Notes: generated from the sequence alone by a model not told the origin. A stretch of 64,000 bases of DNA from Roseomonas aeriglobus (GCA_016937575.1 JAFHKN010000007.1:1-64000), one strand, 5' to 3'. Numbered from the stretch's first letter, positions 16,570 to 27,112 are shown. Numbers and translations are program-made.

Positions 16570-17045
16570 CGGGTCTTGGAATAATGCAGCCGCGCTTTGC
16601 TGAGCCACGAGAACAACCCCGCCTCCCCTTCCCCCGCCGGCTTCAATATTGGTTTCGATCTGCGTGACCAGCAGCCGTTCGAGCGCCACCGATACCGCTG
16701 GTACGGTCGTGCCGACTGGTTGCCACCAGCCATCGAAAAACCGGTCGTGCGCAGTGAAGACGAAGTCCTGGCCGACATCTGCCCCTTGCTTGACCAACTG
16801 CCATCAAGCTGGCGATGTAGAGCATGACTTCCTTGTTACAGGTCGTCGCGACCCCGGTCGACGACGGCTGCATCTCGATCGAGACGGGCCGTGGTCGCAG
16901 CTCGACAGCTTCATCCAGGCGTGTTTGCGAGCGCGAAGAACGGAAACGCCATCAGCGACCGCTCGCGGCGGTCAGCGGGCTATCGAGCTGGAACAGGGCT
17001 TGGGGGCTTTGCGCGGGACTGGGCAGGAGACCTGAGATGTTGGAT
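16570..17045 (-). pseudogene. Decayed second repA replication initiator
   Basis: Pieces in different frames on the minus strand align in order with the intact RepA at 28402-29295. They are SPAQSPQALFQLDSPL (intact: SPAQSRRISLFDMDSPL), MAFPFFALA (intact: MDFPFFSLS), VATTCNKEVMLYIASL (intact: VATMWDKEILLYVASL), ALERLLVTQIETNIE (intact: ALERLQGTQIKTNIE) and GLFSWLSKARLHYSKT (intact: GWFSWLSEAQVEYEKM). Several frameshifts separate them and the C-terminal third is absent. This is a relic of an older replicon. Bases 16223-16570 hold nothing else that I can identify. Confidence 0.8.
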
Positions 17046-17190
17046 TTCATACCCCAAAGCACGAATTTTCGGCAGTGAGGCGCGATTTTACCGGGGACAG
17101 GGGGCAGAGCGGGGTCCCGAGATCGTGCTTTTGAGTAGGAATTGAGGCGGGGCTTCCAGAGCCGGGGCGATTGCTCCCACCGTCTCGACG

Positions 17191-17220
17191 CGTTGATTTG
17201 TCGACACGTCGACAATCAAC
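17191..17220. repeat. Imperfect inverted repeat with TGTCGAC core
   Basis: GTTGATTTGTCGAC and GTCGACAATCAAC face each other around a 2-base centre, with one bulged T. It lies about 240 bp upstream of rmlB in a gene-free stretch (17046-17459). The core resembles the CGACATGTC motif seen elsewhere on the backbone. It could be a regulator-binding site; no protein can be assigned. Confidence 0.5.
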
Positions 17221-17459
17221 GTTTCACGTTACCATTGCGGCGTCACGACCGGGCGCCGGACATCCCTTGCCCGCATTTCAGCCCGCAGGGCGGTTGTGTC
17301 TCTCCGATCTGCGCCGGCGATCCGTCGCGACACTCACCCCCGCCTTCATGGCAATATGTCTGAATGTCTACGCGTCTTCACGTCGATGTGTCGCAGAACG
17401 AGTGGATGATTGTGTGGTGGAATCTCAACGTTAACGCAGCCCATGCTAAGCACGCGCCC

Positions 17460-18515
17460 ATGAAGATCCTCGTCACCGGCGGCGCCGGGTTCATCGGTTC
17501 GGCGCTGGTCCGGCATCTGATCGCCAACACCGCGCATGACGTGATCGTGCTCGACGCGCTGACCTATGCCGGAACGCTCAGCGCGCTCGCGCCGGTCGCC
17601 GATAGCCCGCGCTATCGCTTCGTCCGCGCCGATATCTGCGATGCGGCCGTGGTGCGTACGGCGATCGAGGAATTCCGGCCCGACGTCATCACGCATCTGG
17701 CGGCCGAAAGCCACGTCGACCGCTCGATCGACGGACCGCGAGCGTTCATCCAGACCAACCTGATCGGGACCTATACGATGCTGGCGGCGGCGCTCGAATA
17801 CTGGCGCAGGCTGGATGCGGACGGGCAGGGGGCCTTCCGCTTCCATCATATCTCGACCGATGAGGTATTCGGGTCGCTCGGCGAAACCGGCCTATTCACC
17901 GAAGACACACCTTACGACCCGCGATCGCCCTATTCGGCGTCGAAGGCGGGCAGCGATCACCTCGTGTCGGCGTGGGGCCATACCTATGGCCTGCCAGTGC
18001 TGATCACCAACTGCTCGAACAACTACGGGCCCTATCACTTCCCGGAAAAGATGATCCCGCTAATGATCGTCAAGGCGCTTAGCGGCGAGACATTACCCAT
18101 CTACGGCCAGGGCGAGAACGTCCGCGACTGGCTGTATGTCGAGGATCACGTAACCGCGCTGACCGCAGTATTCGAACGCGGCGTGGCCGGTCGCCGCTAC
18201 AACATCGGCGGAAATGCTGAGCGGCGGAACATCGACGTGGTTGAGGAGCTGTGCCGCATCCTCGACCACCTGCGCCCGCGCTCCGACGGCCGGTCTTATG
18301 CGCAGCAGATTGGCTTCGTCGCCGACCGCCCCGGCCACGACCTGCGCTACGCGATCGACGCCACGCGGATCCGCGACGAACTGGGCTGGGAACCGCTTCA
18401 GAGTTTCGAGAGCGGGTTGGAGGCGACAGTCCGCTGGTATCTCGACAACGAGCGATGGTGGCGTCCGATCCTGGCCGAACGCAGCGCCGACGTCCGCCGC
18501 GGCCTGTCCGGCTAA
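17460..18515 (+). CDS. rmlB: dTDP-glucose 4,6-dehydratase
   Basis: The protein has 351 residues, family length. ATG 17460 gives the canonical start [13 protein letters not shown], with the NAD motif TGGAGFIG at residues 6-13. The catalytic STDE (132-135) and YSASK (Tyr158, Lys162) are present, with [11 protein letters not shown] in the substrate region. It makes dTDP-4-keto-6-deoxyglucose in the cytoplasm. It is followed 35 bp later by rmlA. No rmlC or rmlD is present here, so either the chromosome supplies them for rhamnose or another 6-deoxy sugar is made. Confidence 0.95.
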   Translation: MKILVTGGAGFIGSALVRHLIANTAHDVIVLDALTYAGTLSALAPVADSPRYRFVRADICDAAVVRTAIEEFRPDVITHLAAESHVDRSIDGPRAFIQTNLIGTYTMLAAALEYWRRLDADGQGAFRFHHISTDEVFGSLGETGLFTEDTPYDPRSPYSASKAGSDHLVSAWGHTYGLPVLITNCSNNYGPYHFPEKMIPLMIVKALSGETLPIYGQGENVRDWLYVEDHVTALTAVFERGVAGRRYNIGGNAERRNIDVVEELCRILDHLRPRSDGRSYAQQIGFVADRPGHDLRYAIDATRIRDELGWEPLQSFESGLEATVRWYLDNERWWRPILAERSADVRRGLSG

Positions 18516-18550
18516 CCGCTTCTTCAGCCCGATGTGCTAAGGCCGCTCCC

Positions 18551-19471
18551 ATGAAAGGCATCATCCTCGCCGGCGGTACCGGTTCGCGGCTCCATCCGGC
18601 GACGCTGGTCGTCAACAAGCAGCTGCTGCCGGTCTACGACAAGCCGATGATCTATTATCCGCTGTCGGTGCTGATGCTGGCCGGCATCCGCGACATATTG
18701 ATCATCTCGAGCCCCGACCATCTGCCGCATTACCGCACGTTGTTCGGCGATGGCTCGGCACTGGGGCTCGACATCGCCTATGCCGAACAGCCGCGGCCCG
18801 AGGGTCTGCCGCAGGCCTTCACCATCGGCCGCGAATGGATCGCCCGCGCGCCGGTTGCGCTGGTGCTGGGCGACAATATCTTCTTCGGCAACGGCCTGTC
18901 GGACATGCTGCAGCGGGCTGCGCTGCGAAGTGAGGGGGCAACGGTCTTTTCCTACCGTGTCGACGACCCCGAACGCTATGGCGTGGTCGAATTCGATGGG
19001 GAGGGGCGGGCGATTTCGATCGAGGAAAAACCCGTGCATCCGCGCAGCAACCATGCGCTGACGGGCCTGTATTTCTTCGATCACCACGTCTGCGACTATG
19101 CCGCTACGCTGACCCCGTCGGCGCGCGGCGAGCTGGAGATCACGGACCTGGCGCGGCGCTACATGGACGCCGGCACGCTTCAGGTCGAACCCATGGGCCG
19201 CGGCTATGCCTGGCTTGATACGGGAACGCACGACAGCCTGCTCGAAGCCGGCGAATTCGTCCGCACGATCCAGCACCGTCAGGGCATCCAGATCGCGTGT
19301 CTCGAGGAAATCGCGTATCTCAATGGCTTCATCGACCGCGACACGGCGCGTGCTCGAGGCGAGAGCCTGGCCAAGACCGCCTATGGCCGCGCGATCCTGA
19401 AGGCGATCGAGGAAACGCCATCACCCAGGTCACAGGCCGAACGTCGCTTTGCCGACCGCCGCAAGGCATAG
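18551..19471 (+). CDS. rmlA: Glucose-1-phosphate thymidylyltransferase
   Basis: The protein has 306 residues, slightly longer than the usual 290. ATG 18551 gives [18 protein letters not shown] with the nucleotide-binding G-rich loop, then [26 protein letters not shown] with the metal Asp, EKP and [17 protein letters not shown]. It forms dTDP-glucose from glucose-1-phosphate and dTTP, feeding rmlB upstream. The two genes look like one transcription unit. The last 20 residues are a charged tail. Confidence 0.95.
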   Translation: MKGIILAGGTGSRLHPATLVVNKQLLPVYDKPMIYYPLSVLMLAGIRDILIISSPDHLPHYRTLFGDGSALGLDIAYAEQPRPEGLPQAFTIGREWIARAPVALVLGDNIFFGNGLSDMLQRAALRSEGATVFSYRVDDPERYGVVEFDGEGRAISIEEKPVHPRSNHALTGLYFFDHHVCDYAATLTPSARGELEITDLARRYMDAGTLQVEPMGRGYAWLDTGTHDSLLEAGEFVRTIQHRQGIQIACLEEIAYLNGFIDRDTARARGESLAKTAYGRAILKAIEETPSPRSQAERRFADRRKA

Positions 19472-19618
19472 ATTGGCATTCTACGATTCGAAGGCCGCAA
19501 TTACTCAGCGCCATTTAGCGTCAACGCGATGAAATTGTAAGAAACCGCGCGATCAAAGACCTGGAATCAGTGACTGTGACTTGCGCCAACACCAATGATC
19601 CGTAATGACGCCGGCAAC

Positions 19619-19650
19619 ATGCCCGGCCGTATCGCCGGGCATCTTTGTTT
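19619..19650 (+). terminator. Hairpin with U-rich tail in front of glmS
   Basis: ATGCCCGGC (19619-19627) pairs perfectly with GCCGGGCAT (19634-19642) around a 6-base loop and is followed by CTTTGTTT. It ends 24 bases before the glmS ATG, leaving little room for a promoter between. It either terminates rmlA transcription, with readthrough or an upstream glmS promoter, or acts as an attenuator in the glmS leader. The tail is not a pure U run, so strength is uncertain. Confidence 0.65.
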
Positions 19651-19665
19651 CGGGGCATTCAGCAC

Positions 19666-21488
<1,823 letters not shown>

Positions 21489-21489
<1 letters not shown>

Positions 21490-21530
21490 ATCCTATAGAC
21501 ATGTCGCTTTGTCGACATGTCTATAGGATT
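21489..21530. repeat. Perfect 18-bp inverted repeat between convergent genes
   Basis: The arms 21489-21506 and 21513-21530 are perfect complements around the loop CTTTGT. Each arm contains GACATGTC. The site starts at the last base of the glmS stop and lies 12 bases from the end of the next, convergent gene. A long U run is missing on both strands, so it is either a non-canonical bidirectional terminator or a binding site related to the CGACATGTC copies near parA. Confidence 0.7.
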
Positions 21531-21541
21531 AAATGTGTGCG

Positions 21542-22108
21542 TTAACCTCTCAGCGCCGTCGTGTGATGGATAGGCATGCACAACTGCGTCTCATCGAAGT
21601 CCTCCGCGATACGATACAACCGATCGATCGCCCGCTGCATACCCTCGACCTCCGCCTCGAAGCTGGCGACCGGGGTCGGGCGGCGGTGCATGCGGTGCTT
21701 TTTCGACATTTGGAAGGCGACGTCGTAATCGTTGCGCAGGATGCGGACAGGTTCGTGGTCGTTCGCGGCCCACAACACGCAATCCTCGTATACGGTCACC
21801 ACGTCACCTTCCCGGTGAGCAAAGGTCACCAGCGGCACGACCGGGTTATCGGGCGAGAAGCGGAGATGGGCGACATGGCGCCGGTTCGTGCGCGCCATAG
21901 AGGCCAGCCACATCGACCCCAGCGGCCCGAGATCGCCACCGACGATCAGCATCAGTTCGGCATCGAATGCGCGCCCTTCGGGATCGCCGTCGCGGCCCGC
22001 AATCAGTCTGGCGGTTGCGGTCATGATGCGGCGAACATAATCGCTCGGCTGCGGTGCTTGGGTCATGGTCGGGTCCTTTTTCATCGCGTGATTGCGATCA
22101 CCCTCCAC
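21542..22108 (-). CDS. Hypothetical protein
   Basis: The protein has up to 188 residues; starts at 22084 (MKKDPTM) or 22066 (MTQAPQP) are equally possible. It is soluble, with no signal peptide or membrane span, and a mixed alpha/beta composition. I recognise no family. Stretches such as FDAELMLIVGGDLGPLGSMW and VYEDCVLWAANDHEPVRILR are conserved-looking. It is the last gene of a leftward group (22630, 22108) under a possible TetR-type operator at 22726-22745. Its plasmid backbone location suggests an accessory role. Confidence 0.55.
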   Translation of the reverse strand: MEGDRNHAMKKDPTMTQAPQPSDYVRRIMTATARLIAGRDGDPEGRAFDAELMLIVGGDLGPLGSMWLASMARTNRRHVAHLRFSPDNPVVPLVTFAHREGDVVTVYEDCVLWAANDHEPVRILRNDYDVAFQMSKKHRMHRRPTPVASFEAEVEGMQRAIDRLYRIAEDFDETQLCMPIHHTTALRG

Positions 22109-22630
22109 TCACCCGTCTCCCTTCTCACCTTTCCCCGGTCCGGCGAGCGTCAACCGTTTGCCGACCATCCCGCGCGCGATGCCGGCGTTGCGGTCGGCCG
22201 GATCGTGGAACGGCATCGTTTCCACCGGGATCAGCGACGTCCGCCCCAGCACGACCGCCGGACCTTCGCCCCGTGACGGGACAAACGCCGGCATGCGATC
22301 GGGGAGGGACCAGAACCGCAGATCGGACACGATCTCGATTCTGTCCGCCTCAACGAACAGCACGTCGTAGCGGACCGCCTGGTCACAATCGCTGACGAGC
22401 ACCACGTCGCTCGCAAGCGCGCGGCCGACAGCTTCCGCCTCCGCCCACGCCAGGCTCGGGGCGCCATCGGTGCCGGCGATGACCAGGCGAGCCGCAGGCA
22501 GATGCAGACACCCTGCCGGCAGGTCCGGCGCTGGCGATAGGGTGACCGGTGGCGGGCAGTGCGGGAGCAGGCTGAGCATCGCATGGACGATCGGTGCGGT
22601 GAGGTCGAGATAGTCGATCAACGAAGACAT
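22109..22630 (-). CDS. Hypothetical protein
   Basis: The protein has 173 residues, beginning MSSLIDYLDLTAPIVHAMLS. It has no membrane segments or recognisable domain. It is proline-rich near residues 25-40 and ends in a glycine/lysine-rich tail. It abuts the next gene (22108) with no gap and probably shares its promoter. The perfect palindrome at 22726-22745 lies about 95 bases upstream of its start and could be its operator. The function is unknown. Confidence 0.55.
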   Translation of the reverse strand: MSSLIDYLDLTAPIVHAMLSLLPHCPPPVTLSPAPDLPAGCLHLPAARLVIAGTDGAPSLAWAEAEAVGRALASDVVLVSDCDQAVRYDVLFVEADRIEIVSDLRFWSLPDRMPAFVPSRGEGPAVVLGRTSLIPVETMPFHDPADRNAGIARGMVGKRLTLAGPGKGEKGDG

Positions 22631-22725
22631 TGTGGATCCTTGGGCTGGAGCGCGGCCTCCAGCGGTCGGACTTTCCTGTCCTTGCCGGGAGAACCGCCCG
22701 GCGTTCCAATCTCCATCCCGCTCGG

Positions 22726-22745
22726 TTCGTGACAGCTGTCACGAA
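22726..22745. promoter_or_regulatory. Perfect 20-bp palindrome, candidate TetR operator
   Basis: TTCGTGACAGCTGTCACGAA reads the same on both strands. It overlaps the 3' end of the TetR-like gene and lies upstream of the leftward gene starting at 22630. Its core TGACAGCTGTCA is repeated in front of the TetR-like gene itself (23314-23327), which supports recognition by that protein. Confidence 0.65.
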
Positions 22746-23295
22746 GCCGGTCCGGCCATCTCCAGCAACTCGGTATCGCTCGCGCTGTCGGTCGCCATCA
22801 GGCAGCATGTGGCGACATACCAGCGCATCAGGCGCTGGGCGTCGTAACGTCCCATGCCCCGGACAGATTTCAGGAAGCGATCCAGTTGCGCGATGGCCGC
22901 AGCCCGCGCGTTGGCGACCGACTGTGCGATCGCCAGGCCATCGCTTCCTCCGCTGGCACCGAACTGCGCCAAGACTTGCAGCACCAGCGCCGGCACACTG
23001 TGCTCGCGACGCAGATAGGCGAGAATGGTCCGATGGATATCAGCGGGAGGCGGGGGGCAGCTTCGGCATACGGCAAAAGGGCGGTCAGGAGTTCGTCGAA
23101 CGCCGCCTCGATGACCGCCTGCTTCAGCGCAATATTAGGGAAAATCCGCTGGATCGCCGTCCCCGTACGCCCGACGTTGGCGCCGACGTTTCGGACACTC
23201 AGCATCGCCCACCCTTGGTTGACGACGATGTCTATCGCGGCCTCGACGCATAGCGCCTTCAGGTCAGCCCACTGCTGCGACGTATAAGCATTCAT
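22739..23295 (-). pseudogene. TetR-family regulator, frameshifted
   Basis: From ATG 23295 the frame reads MNAYTSQQWADLKALCVEAA, then a TetR helix-turn-helix (SVRNVGANVGRTGTAIQRIF with PNIALKQAVIEAAF), up to PRLPL. The reading then shifts near 23040-23060, beside a GGGGGG run, and continues as DIHRTILAYLRREHSVPALV to the stop at 22739. Joined, the two parts give a normal TetR of about 185 residues. The single shift beside a homopolymer could be a true mutation or a sequencing error. Palindromes with the same core lie at both ends of the gene. Confidence 0.7.
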
Positions 23296-23313
23296 AGCTT
23301 AGGATTAGCATGC

Positions 23314-23327
23314 ATGACAGCTGTCAT
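23314..23327. promoter_or_regulatory. 14-bp palindrome in front of the TetR-like gene
   Basis: ATGACAGCTGTCAT lies 19 bases upstream of the TetR-like start and shares the 12-base core TGACAGCTGTCA with the site at 22726-22745. This position is right for autorepression. It also touches the 3' end of the leftward gene at 23324. Confidence 0.65.
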
Positions 23328-23860
23328 CCATTGCAATTATGAGCGAGATGTGCCGCCCATTCAGCCGCAAGTGTCGCGCGATCCAACGTCACGAACGCCC
23401 CGAAACAACCGTGAAGGACGCGAGGAAAATAGAGGGCGTGGACGTGCGGCTTGTGTGCCCGCGCCGACAGGGCGGGGACATGCTGAACCAGCACGACGGC
23501 CAATCCGCGGGCGTTGAAGCTGGTGCGGGCCCAGCTGCGTGCGCATTCCCATTGCACATGGAAACGCTCGCCGTGATGGAATCGCACCGTCGCGATCCCG
23601 AGCAGATCGCGCTGCCCAGGAAGCTGCTGCTCCTCATAGGTAACGACCAGGCGGTGCAGCTTGCGCAGCTCGTCGGGCGCCGATGCGGGCAAAAGTACTT
23701 CATGGTCGAAGCAGCCGGGCTCGATCGACCCATGCGGCGACAGGCGCCGGACGATGGCCTGACCGGCAGTGGTGACGACGCCGCGGTGCTCGCGCCGGAT
23801 CATGCCGTGGGTGAAATCAACCGCGAGTTTCGGACCCGTTTCGGGCGTATAGTCGGCCAT
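23324..23860 (-). CDS. Hypothetical protein with HxxHxH stretch
   Basis: The protein has 178 residues from ATG 23860 (MADYTPETG), 4 bases after the stop of the upstream gene; a longer open frame to 24061 overlaps that gene and is unlikely. The segment LVQHVPALSARAHKPHVHAL, followed by YFPR, has a histidine cluster (HKPHVH) that recalls HUH relaxases or 2-His metal sites, but the catalytic Tyr motif of MobA is not evident. It is soluble and rich in Arg and His. Function is unknown; a mobilisation-related role is only a guess. Confidence 0.5.
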   Translation of the reverse strand: MADYTPETGPKLAVDFTHGMIRREHRGVVTTAGQAIVRRLSPHGSIEPGCFDHEVLLPASAPDELRKLHRLVVTYEEQQLPGQRDLLGIATVRFHHGERFHVQWECARSWARTSFNARGLAVVLVQHVPALSARAHKPHVHALYFPRVLHGCFGAFVTLDRATLAAEWAAHLAHNCNG

Positions 23861-23864
23861 CGCC

Positions 23865-24362
23865 TTACCGCGCCCGCAGGAGGCGGCGGACGGCAGCGTC
23901 GGCACGCGCGAAGCCCAGATCGCGATCACCGGCATCGCGCCACGGCGCGCCCTCGTGCACGACGATCTGGCCGGTTTCCAGCCAGAGATGCCGGTCCCCG
24001 GCCCACGGCACCAGGCAGCACCGTCCGCCCAGATCGTCGCGCCACAACCGTAGCGGCGCATGCCACACCATCCGCCCCCACAGCCGCATCCCGGCGCGCA
24101 AGCCGATGGGCACGCCGTTTGCGGAAATGTCGGCGACGATCAGGTCGCAGCGCAGATCATGGGCGGTTCGCTCAAGATCGACCGGGACCGCCTGGTCCGG
24201 CAATGTGCTGCCGAAGACCAGCCAGTCCCGGCGGCGGCAGCCGTCGGTCAGGCGAATGGCGCCGCCCAATGCGGCATGGGTGGTAGCGGCCACCAGAATA
24301 TCGAGCGCGCGATCGCGCAGGCGCAGATCGGGCGTGGGTTGGTAGTGCAGGGCTGCAGGCAA
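23865..24362 (-). CDS. Hypothetical protein
   Basis: The protein has 165 residues, beginning MPAALHYQPTPDLRLRDRAL. The mid-part DLIVADISANGVPIGLRAGM, then RLWGRMVW, suggests a PilZ-like or small beta-rich fold, but no family is certain. It lies 4 bases upstream of the gene at 23860 and is surely co-transcribed with it. Its own promoter should lie in 24363-24450. Confidence 0.5.
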   Translation of the reverse strand: MPAALHYQPTPDLRLRDRALDILVAATTHAALGGAIRLTDGCRRRDWLVFGSTLPDQAVPVDLERTAHDLRCDLIVADISANGVPIGLRAGMRLWGRMVWHAPLRLWRDDLGGRCCLVPWAGDRHLWLETGQIVVHEGAPWRDAGDRDLGFARADAAVRRLLRAR

Positions 24363-24806
24363 GATTTAAGTCCTTCCGAAGGGTCGACGATGTCGTCCGC
24401 CCATCCGGTCTTTCACCCTTCCTGGCGGAGCATTCCGCCGTTCCTCATCTTCCACTTTGTCATGGCGGGGCTCGTGTGCCGCCGGTGCCTTCCGGACCCG
24501 TATCGACAGTGCGGGGGAGGACCTGATGCGGGCCTGCCGGCATCACGCGCGCCCACGCGCCGCCAAAGCAAAAGTGGCGCCCCACTTTTGCGGTATTGCG
24601 CCTTTCCTTCGCGGGCGGTTTGGGACCACGATCTGTCGTGGCTGCGAAGCACGAACCCGCGTCCCTGATACCGGATATGTCGTGGATGGTACGAAGCTTG
24701 CCATCCGCGCTTCCCGGAACGACATCCGGTCCTTCGGACGAGCCCATGCGCAGACCGTCAGAAGGCCGAGTTTGTCGTGGCTGCCGCGTGAGGGGAGGAG
24801 GACACG
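24363..24806. other. Gene-free stretch with one hairpin-forming repeat
   Basis: No convincing coding frame is present in these 444 bases. The only structure seen is GCAAAAGTGG at 24568-24577 facing CCACTTTTGC at 24582-24591 around a 4-base loop. It lacks a U run. The region must hold the promoters of the two divergent gene groups around it. Confidence 0.5.
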
Positions 24807-25631
24807 ATGCCCGGTGAGAATGACGAAGACCAGGATGGTCTGGCCGAGTTGCGGAAGCGTCTGGCGGAGATGCCGACAGTCGCGGGCGATTTCGAGGCGC
24901 TGGCACGGCTGATGATCGATCAGCTCGTGCCGCACAAAATCGATCGCCGCTTGTGGGAGGATGTCGCCGCCGGCGCCAACGTCGCCTTGCCGGCGAGCGA
25001 CCAGTTCGGTCCGGTCGCCGACCGGCTGAAACCGCCACCGCGGACAGGTGCGCCCAAGGGGAACGACTATGGCCGGGTCCATGCCAAGGGCACGATGGAG
25101 CCGTCGCGGTTCCTGAAGCGGCAGAGCGACTTCATCGCCGGCCGCGCAGGGCGGATCGCCCGGATCGATCGCCAGATCACCGAGCTGGAGCGCCAGCGTG
25201 CCGATGAAGAGGCGCGTCTGGCAGAAGCGGAACATGGTGAACGGCTCTATGCGGTCACGCTATTGCTGACCGCGATGCGGCGCGCGATCGCGCCGGTCTT
25301 CGCGATGGGTCCGGCCTGGACGCTGTTGCGCGCGATTGCCGAAAACGTCGGCGACGAAGCCAAGACAGGCGATCGCGAGCGCGATACCCAGAGCATCCTG
25401 AAGGTGCTGTTCAAGCTGCGCGACGATGCCGGGTTTCGTCGCCAGCTGAAGCGGGCCGTCCGCGATGTGTGCCTTACCCACGAAGCGGCGGCGGACCGGC
25501 AGGTCGCGGACCGCGAGTGGGACGGCCCCTATGATATCGACCACATCCTGTCGGAGCTGGTTTGGCCGGCACCGTCACGGGACGAAGCAAAGTCGCCCGA
25601 TCCGGACGACGACGACTTCAGGCCGTGGTGA
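24807..25631 (+). CDS. Hypothetical coiled-coil protein
   Basis: The protein has 274 residues. A predicted coiled coil spans about residues 105-150 (RFLKRQSDFIAGRAGRIARI and then DRQITELERQRADEEARLAE), and the C-terminus is acidic (SPDPDDDDFRPW). There is no signal peptide. It is read rightward, converging on the gene that ends at 25642. I recognise no family; the shape suggests a structural or DNA-associated accessory protein of the plasmid. Confidence 0.6.
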   Translation: MPGENDEDQDGLAELRKRLAEMPTVAGDFEALARLMIDQLVPHKIDRRLWEDVAAGANVALPASDQFGPVADRLKPPPRTGAPKGNDYGRVHAKGTMEPSRFLKRQSDFIAGRAGRIARIDRQITELERQRADEEARLAEAEHGERLYAVTLLLTAMRRAIAPVFAMGPAWTLLRAIAENVGDEAKTGDRERDTQSILKVLFKLRDDAGFRRQLKRAVRDVCLTHEAAADRQVADREWDGPYDIDHILSELVWPAPSRDEAKSPDPDDDDFRPW

Positions 25632-25641
25632 CGACGACGCG

Positions 25642-26175
25642 CTAACGCTTGCGCGCCTTCGCCACTGCGGCGGCAGAAGCGGCGCGCGTACGCTTCGGTG
25701 CGGCTCGGGCATCGATGATCGCCGCAATCGCCTTGATATCGCTCGGGTCGAGTGCCGCGAAATCCCCACGATCGATCTGGTGATCGCTGAACAGCAGATC
25801 GGCGAACCCGGCGGCTTCTGCATACATGCCGGTCGCCTGACGGACGTCGCGTTCCGCCTGCACGATGGCCTCGGTGCGGCGATAATCCGCCAGCTCCTGC
25901 TCGGCGAAGGCAAGCTGCGTGCGCTTGACCAGCACCTGCTCGACCAGCGGTGCGAGTTCCGCCCGCAGATCGGCGACCAGCTTTTCGAGCGTACGGATGC
26001 GGTCGCCGTTATAGGTGCTCTTGAGCGTCAGTCCGCCCAGATGCCGGCGGCATTGCTCGATCAAGCGATTGACGCGCAGGAGCACGACCGTGTCGAGAAC
26101 ATCGTCGCGCCGGGCGACATAGTCGGCCACGGCCTGTTCGAGCACAGCAGCGAGAGCGGTGATCTCCGAGTCCAT
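25642..26175 (-). CDS. Hypothetical protein downstream of methylase
   Basis: The protein has 177 residues from ATG 26175 (MDSEITALAAVLEQAVADYV); upstream in-frame sequence overlaps the methylase and is unlikely to be used. It is helical with a probable coiled coil (TLEKLVADLRAELAPLVEQV) and a basic Ala/Lys/Arg tail. It starts one base after the methylase stop, so it belongs to the same transcript. A DNA- or partner-binding role with the methylase is possible but not shown. Confidence 0.6.
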   Translation of the reverse strand: MDSEITALAAVLEQAVADYVARRDDVLDTVVLLRVNRLIEQCRRHLGGLTLKSTYNGDRIRTLEKLVADLRAELAPLVEQVLVKRTQLAFAEQELADYRRTEAIVQAERDVRQATGMYAEAAGFADLLFSDHQIDRGDFAALDPSDIKAIAAIIDARAAPKRTRAASAAAVAKARKR

Positions 26176-26176
26176 C

Positions 26177-27022
26177 TCAGATCCCCGTCCCCGACGAACC
26201 GGCCGCCCGCAGCGGATAGCGCAGAGCATGATACAGTTCGACGATCTCAGCTTTCGCCAAGCTAGGAATTCCTGCGACGTCAGCTGCAACGGTGCGGAAG
26301 TCGATCTGCGCCATGAAGTGTTCGACATCGCCGCGAATGAAATAATTGGACGAATCGCTTGCAGTGAAGTCGTGATGCAAGCGCCCGGCTAGAGCGCCAA
26401 CTCTTCGGATCACGAAATCGGCCAAATCCGGCGTCACGAATTCGAAATCAGGATGCCACGTGATGTCGGGACGCACCGGCCGGGGGTAGGAGCGCCATTC
26501 CCAGACCTGAAAAAGCGCTGGCACGTTGAACGGTTTCCCCCGGAACAGGAAGGCGTCGTGCGGCACCGGTTCCTCGCGGATCAGGTGAAAGTAGCGGTGC
26601 AGGCGGTTTTCGATCGATGCCTTGCGAAACGATCGCGGCAGGATGAATGCGATGACACGCGCTTGGGCGGCGGCATGCTCGAAGAAGCGAACCGCCATGC
26701 TGGCGTTCCGACCAAAGGGCGGATTGCCGATGATTGCGACGGGACGGTCGCTGTCGATGCGCACGGTCAGAAAGTCCGCCGTCTGGATGCCCGGATATTT
26801 CGGTTCGACATCATAGCTGACGCTGCCGACAGGCATCACCTTGAGGAAAGACCCGGTTCCGCCACTGGGTTCGACGAGCAGGAATACGGCGGGATCGAAG
26901 TGCTCGCGGAAGATCGCATAGAAATATGCGGCCACATCCGGGTGAGTGTAATATTGGTCGAGGCGTTCGTCTGATGCGCGGTTATCGTTAATCGCCGCTC
27001 CGGCGCATTCTTTCTTCTTCAT
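26177..27022 (-). CDS. Adenine-specific DNA methyltransferase-like protein (orphan)
   Basis: The protein has 281 residues from ATG 27022, with GGGGGAG 7 bases upstream; a TTG at 27049 is a weaker choice. The AdoMet motif I is EPSGGTGSF (residues 51-59) and the catalytic motif IV is NPPF (100-103), placing it with N6-adenine methyltransferases. No endonuclease gene is next to it, so it looks like an orphan methylase, possibly for plasmid protection or replication control. It is divergent from the double-HTH regulator at 27111 across an 88-bp gap holding a perfect palindrome. Confidence 0.85.
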   Translation of the reverse strand: MKKKECAGAAINDNRASDERLDQYYTHPDVAAYFYAIFREHFDPAVFLLVEPSGGTGSFLKVMPVGSVSYDVEPKYPGIQTADFLTVRIDSDRPVAIIGNPPFGRNASMAVRFFEHAAAQARVIAFILPRSFRKASIENRLHRYFHLIREEPVPHDAFLFRGKPFNVPALFQVWEWRSYPRPVRPDITWHPDFEFVTPDLADFVIRRVGALAGRLHHDFTASDSSNYFIRGDVEHFMAQIDFRTVAADVAGIPSLAKAEIVELYHALRYPLRAAGSSGTGI

Positions 27023-27092
27023 CACGTATCTCCCCCATTTTGACTTCAAAATGTGAGATTGGGATAAAGTAGCGATAGCCGTCGCAAGGCAG

Positions 27093-27112
27093 ATATGACA
27101 AAAATGTCATAT
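27093..27112. promoter_or_regulatory. Perfect palindromic operator overlapping a start codon
   Basis: ATATGACA and TGTCATAT face each other around AAAA; the last two bases are the first two of the ATG of the HTH gene. It lies 70 bases upstream of the methylase start. Such a position suits autorepression by the HTH protein and joint control of the methylase, much like controller proteins of restriction-modification loci. Confidence 0.7.

Noticed and set aside
19472..19665. glmS ribozyme or riboswitch in the glmS leader
   Set aside because: The 194-bp leader shows only one simple hairpin. The conserved core and double pseudoknot of the glmS ribozyme are not visible, and that ribozyme is mainly found in Gram-positive bacteria.
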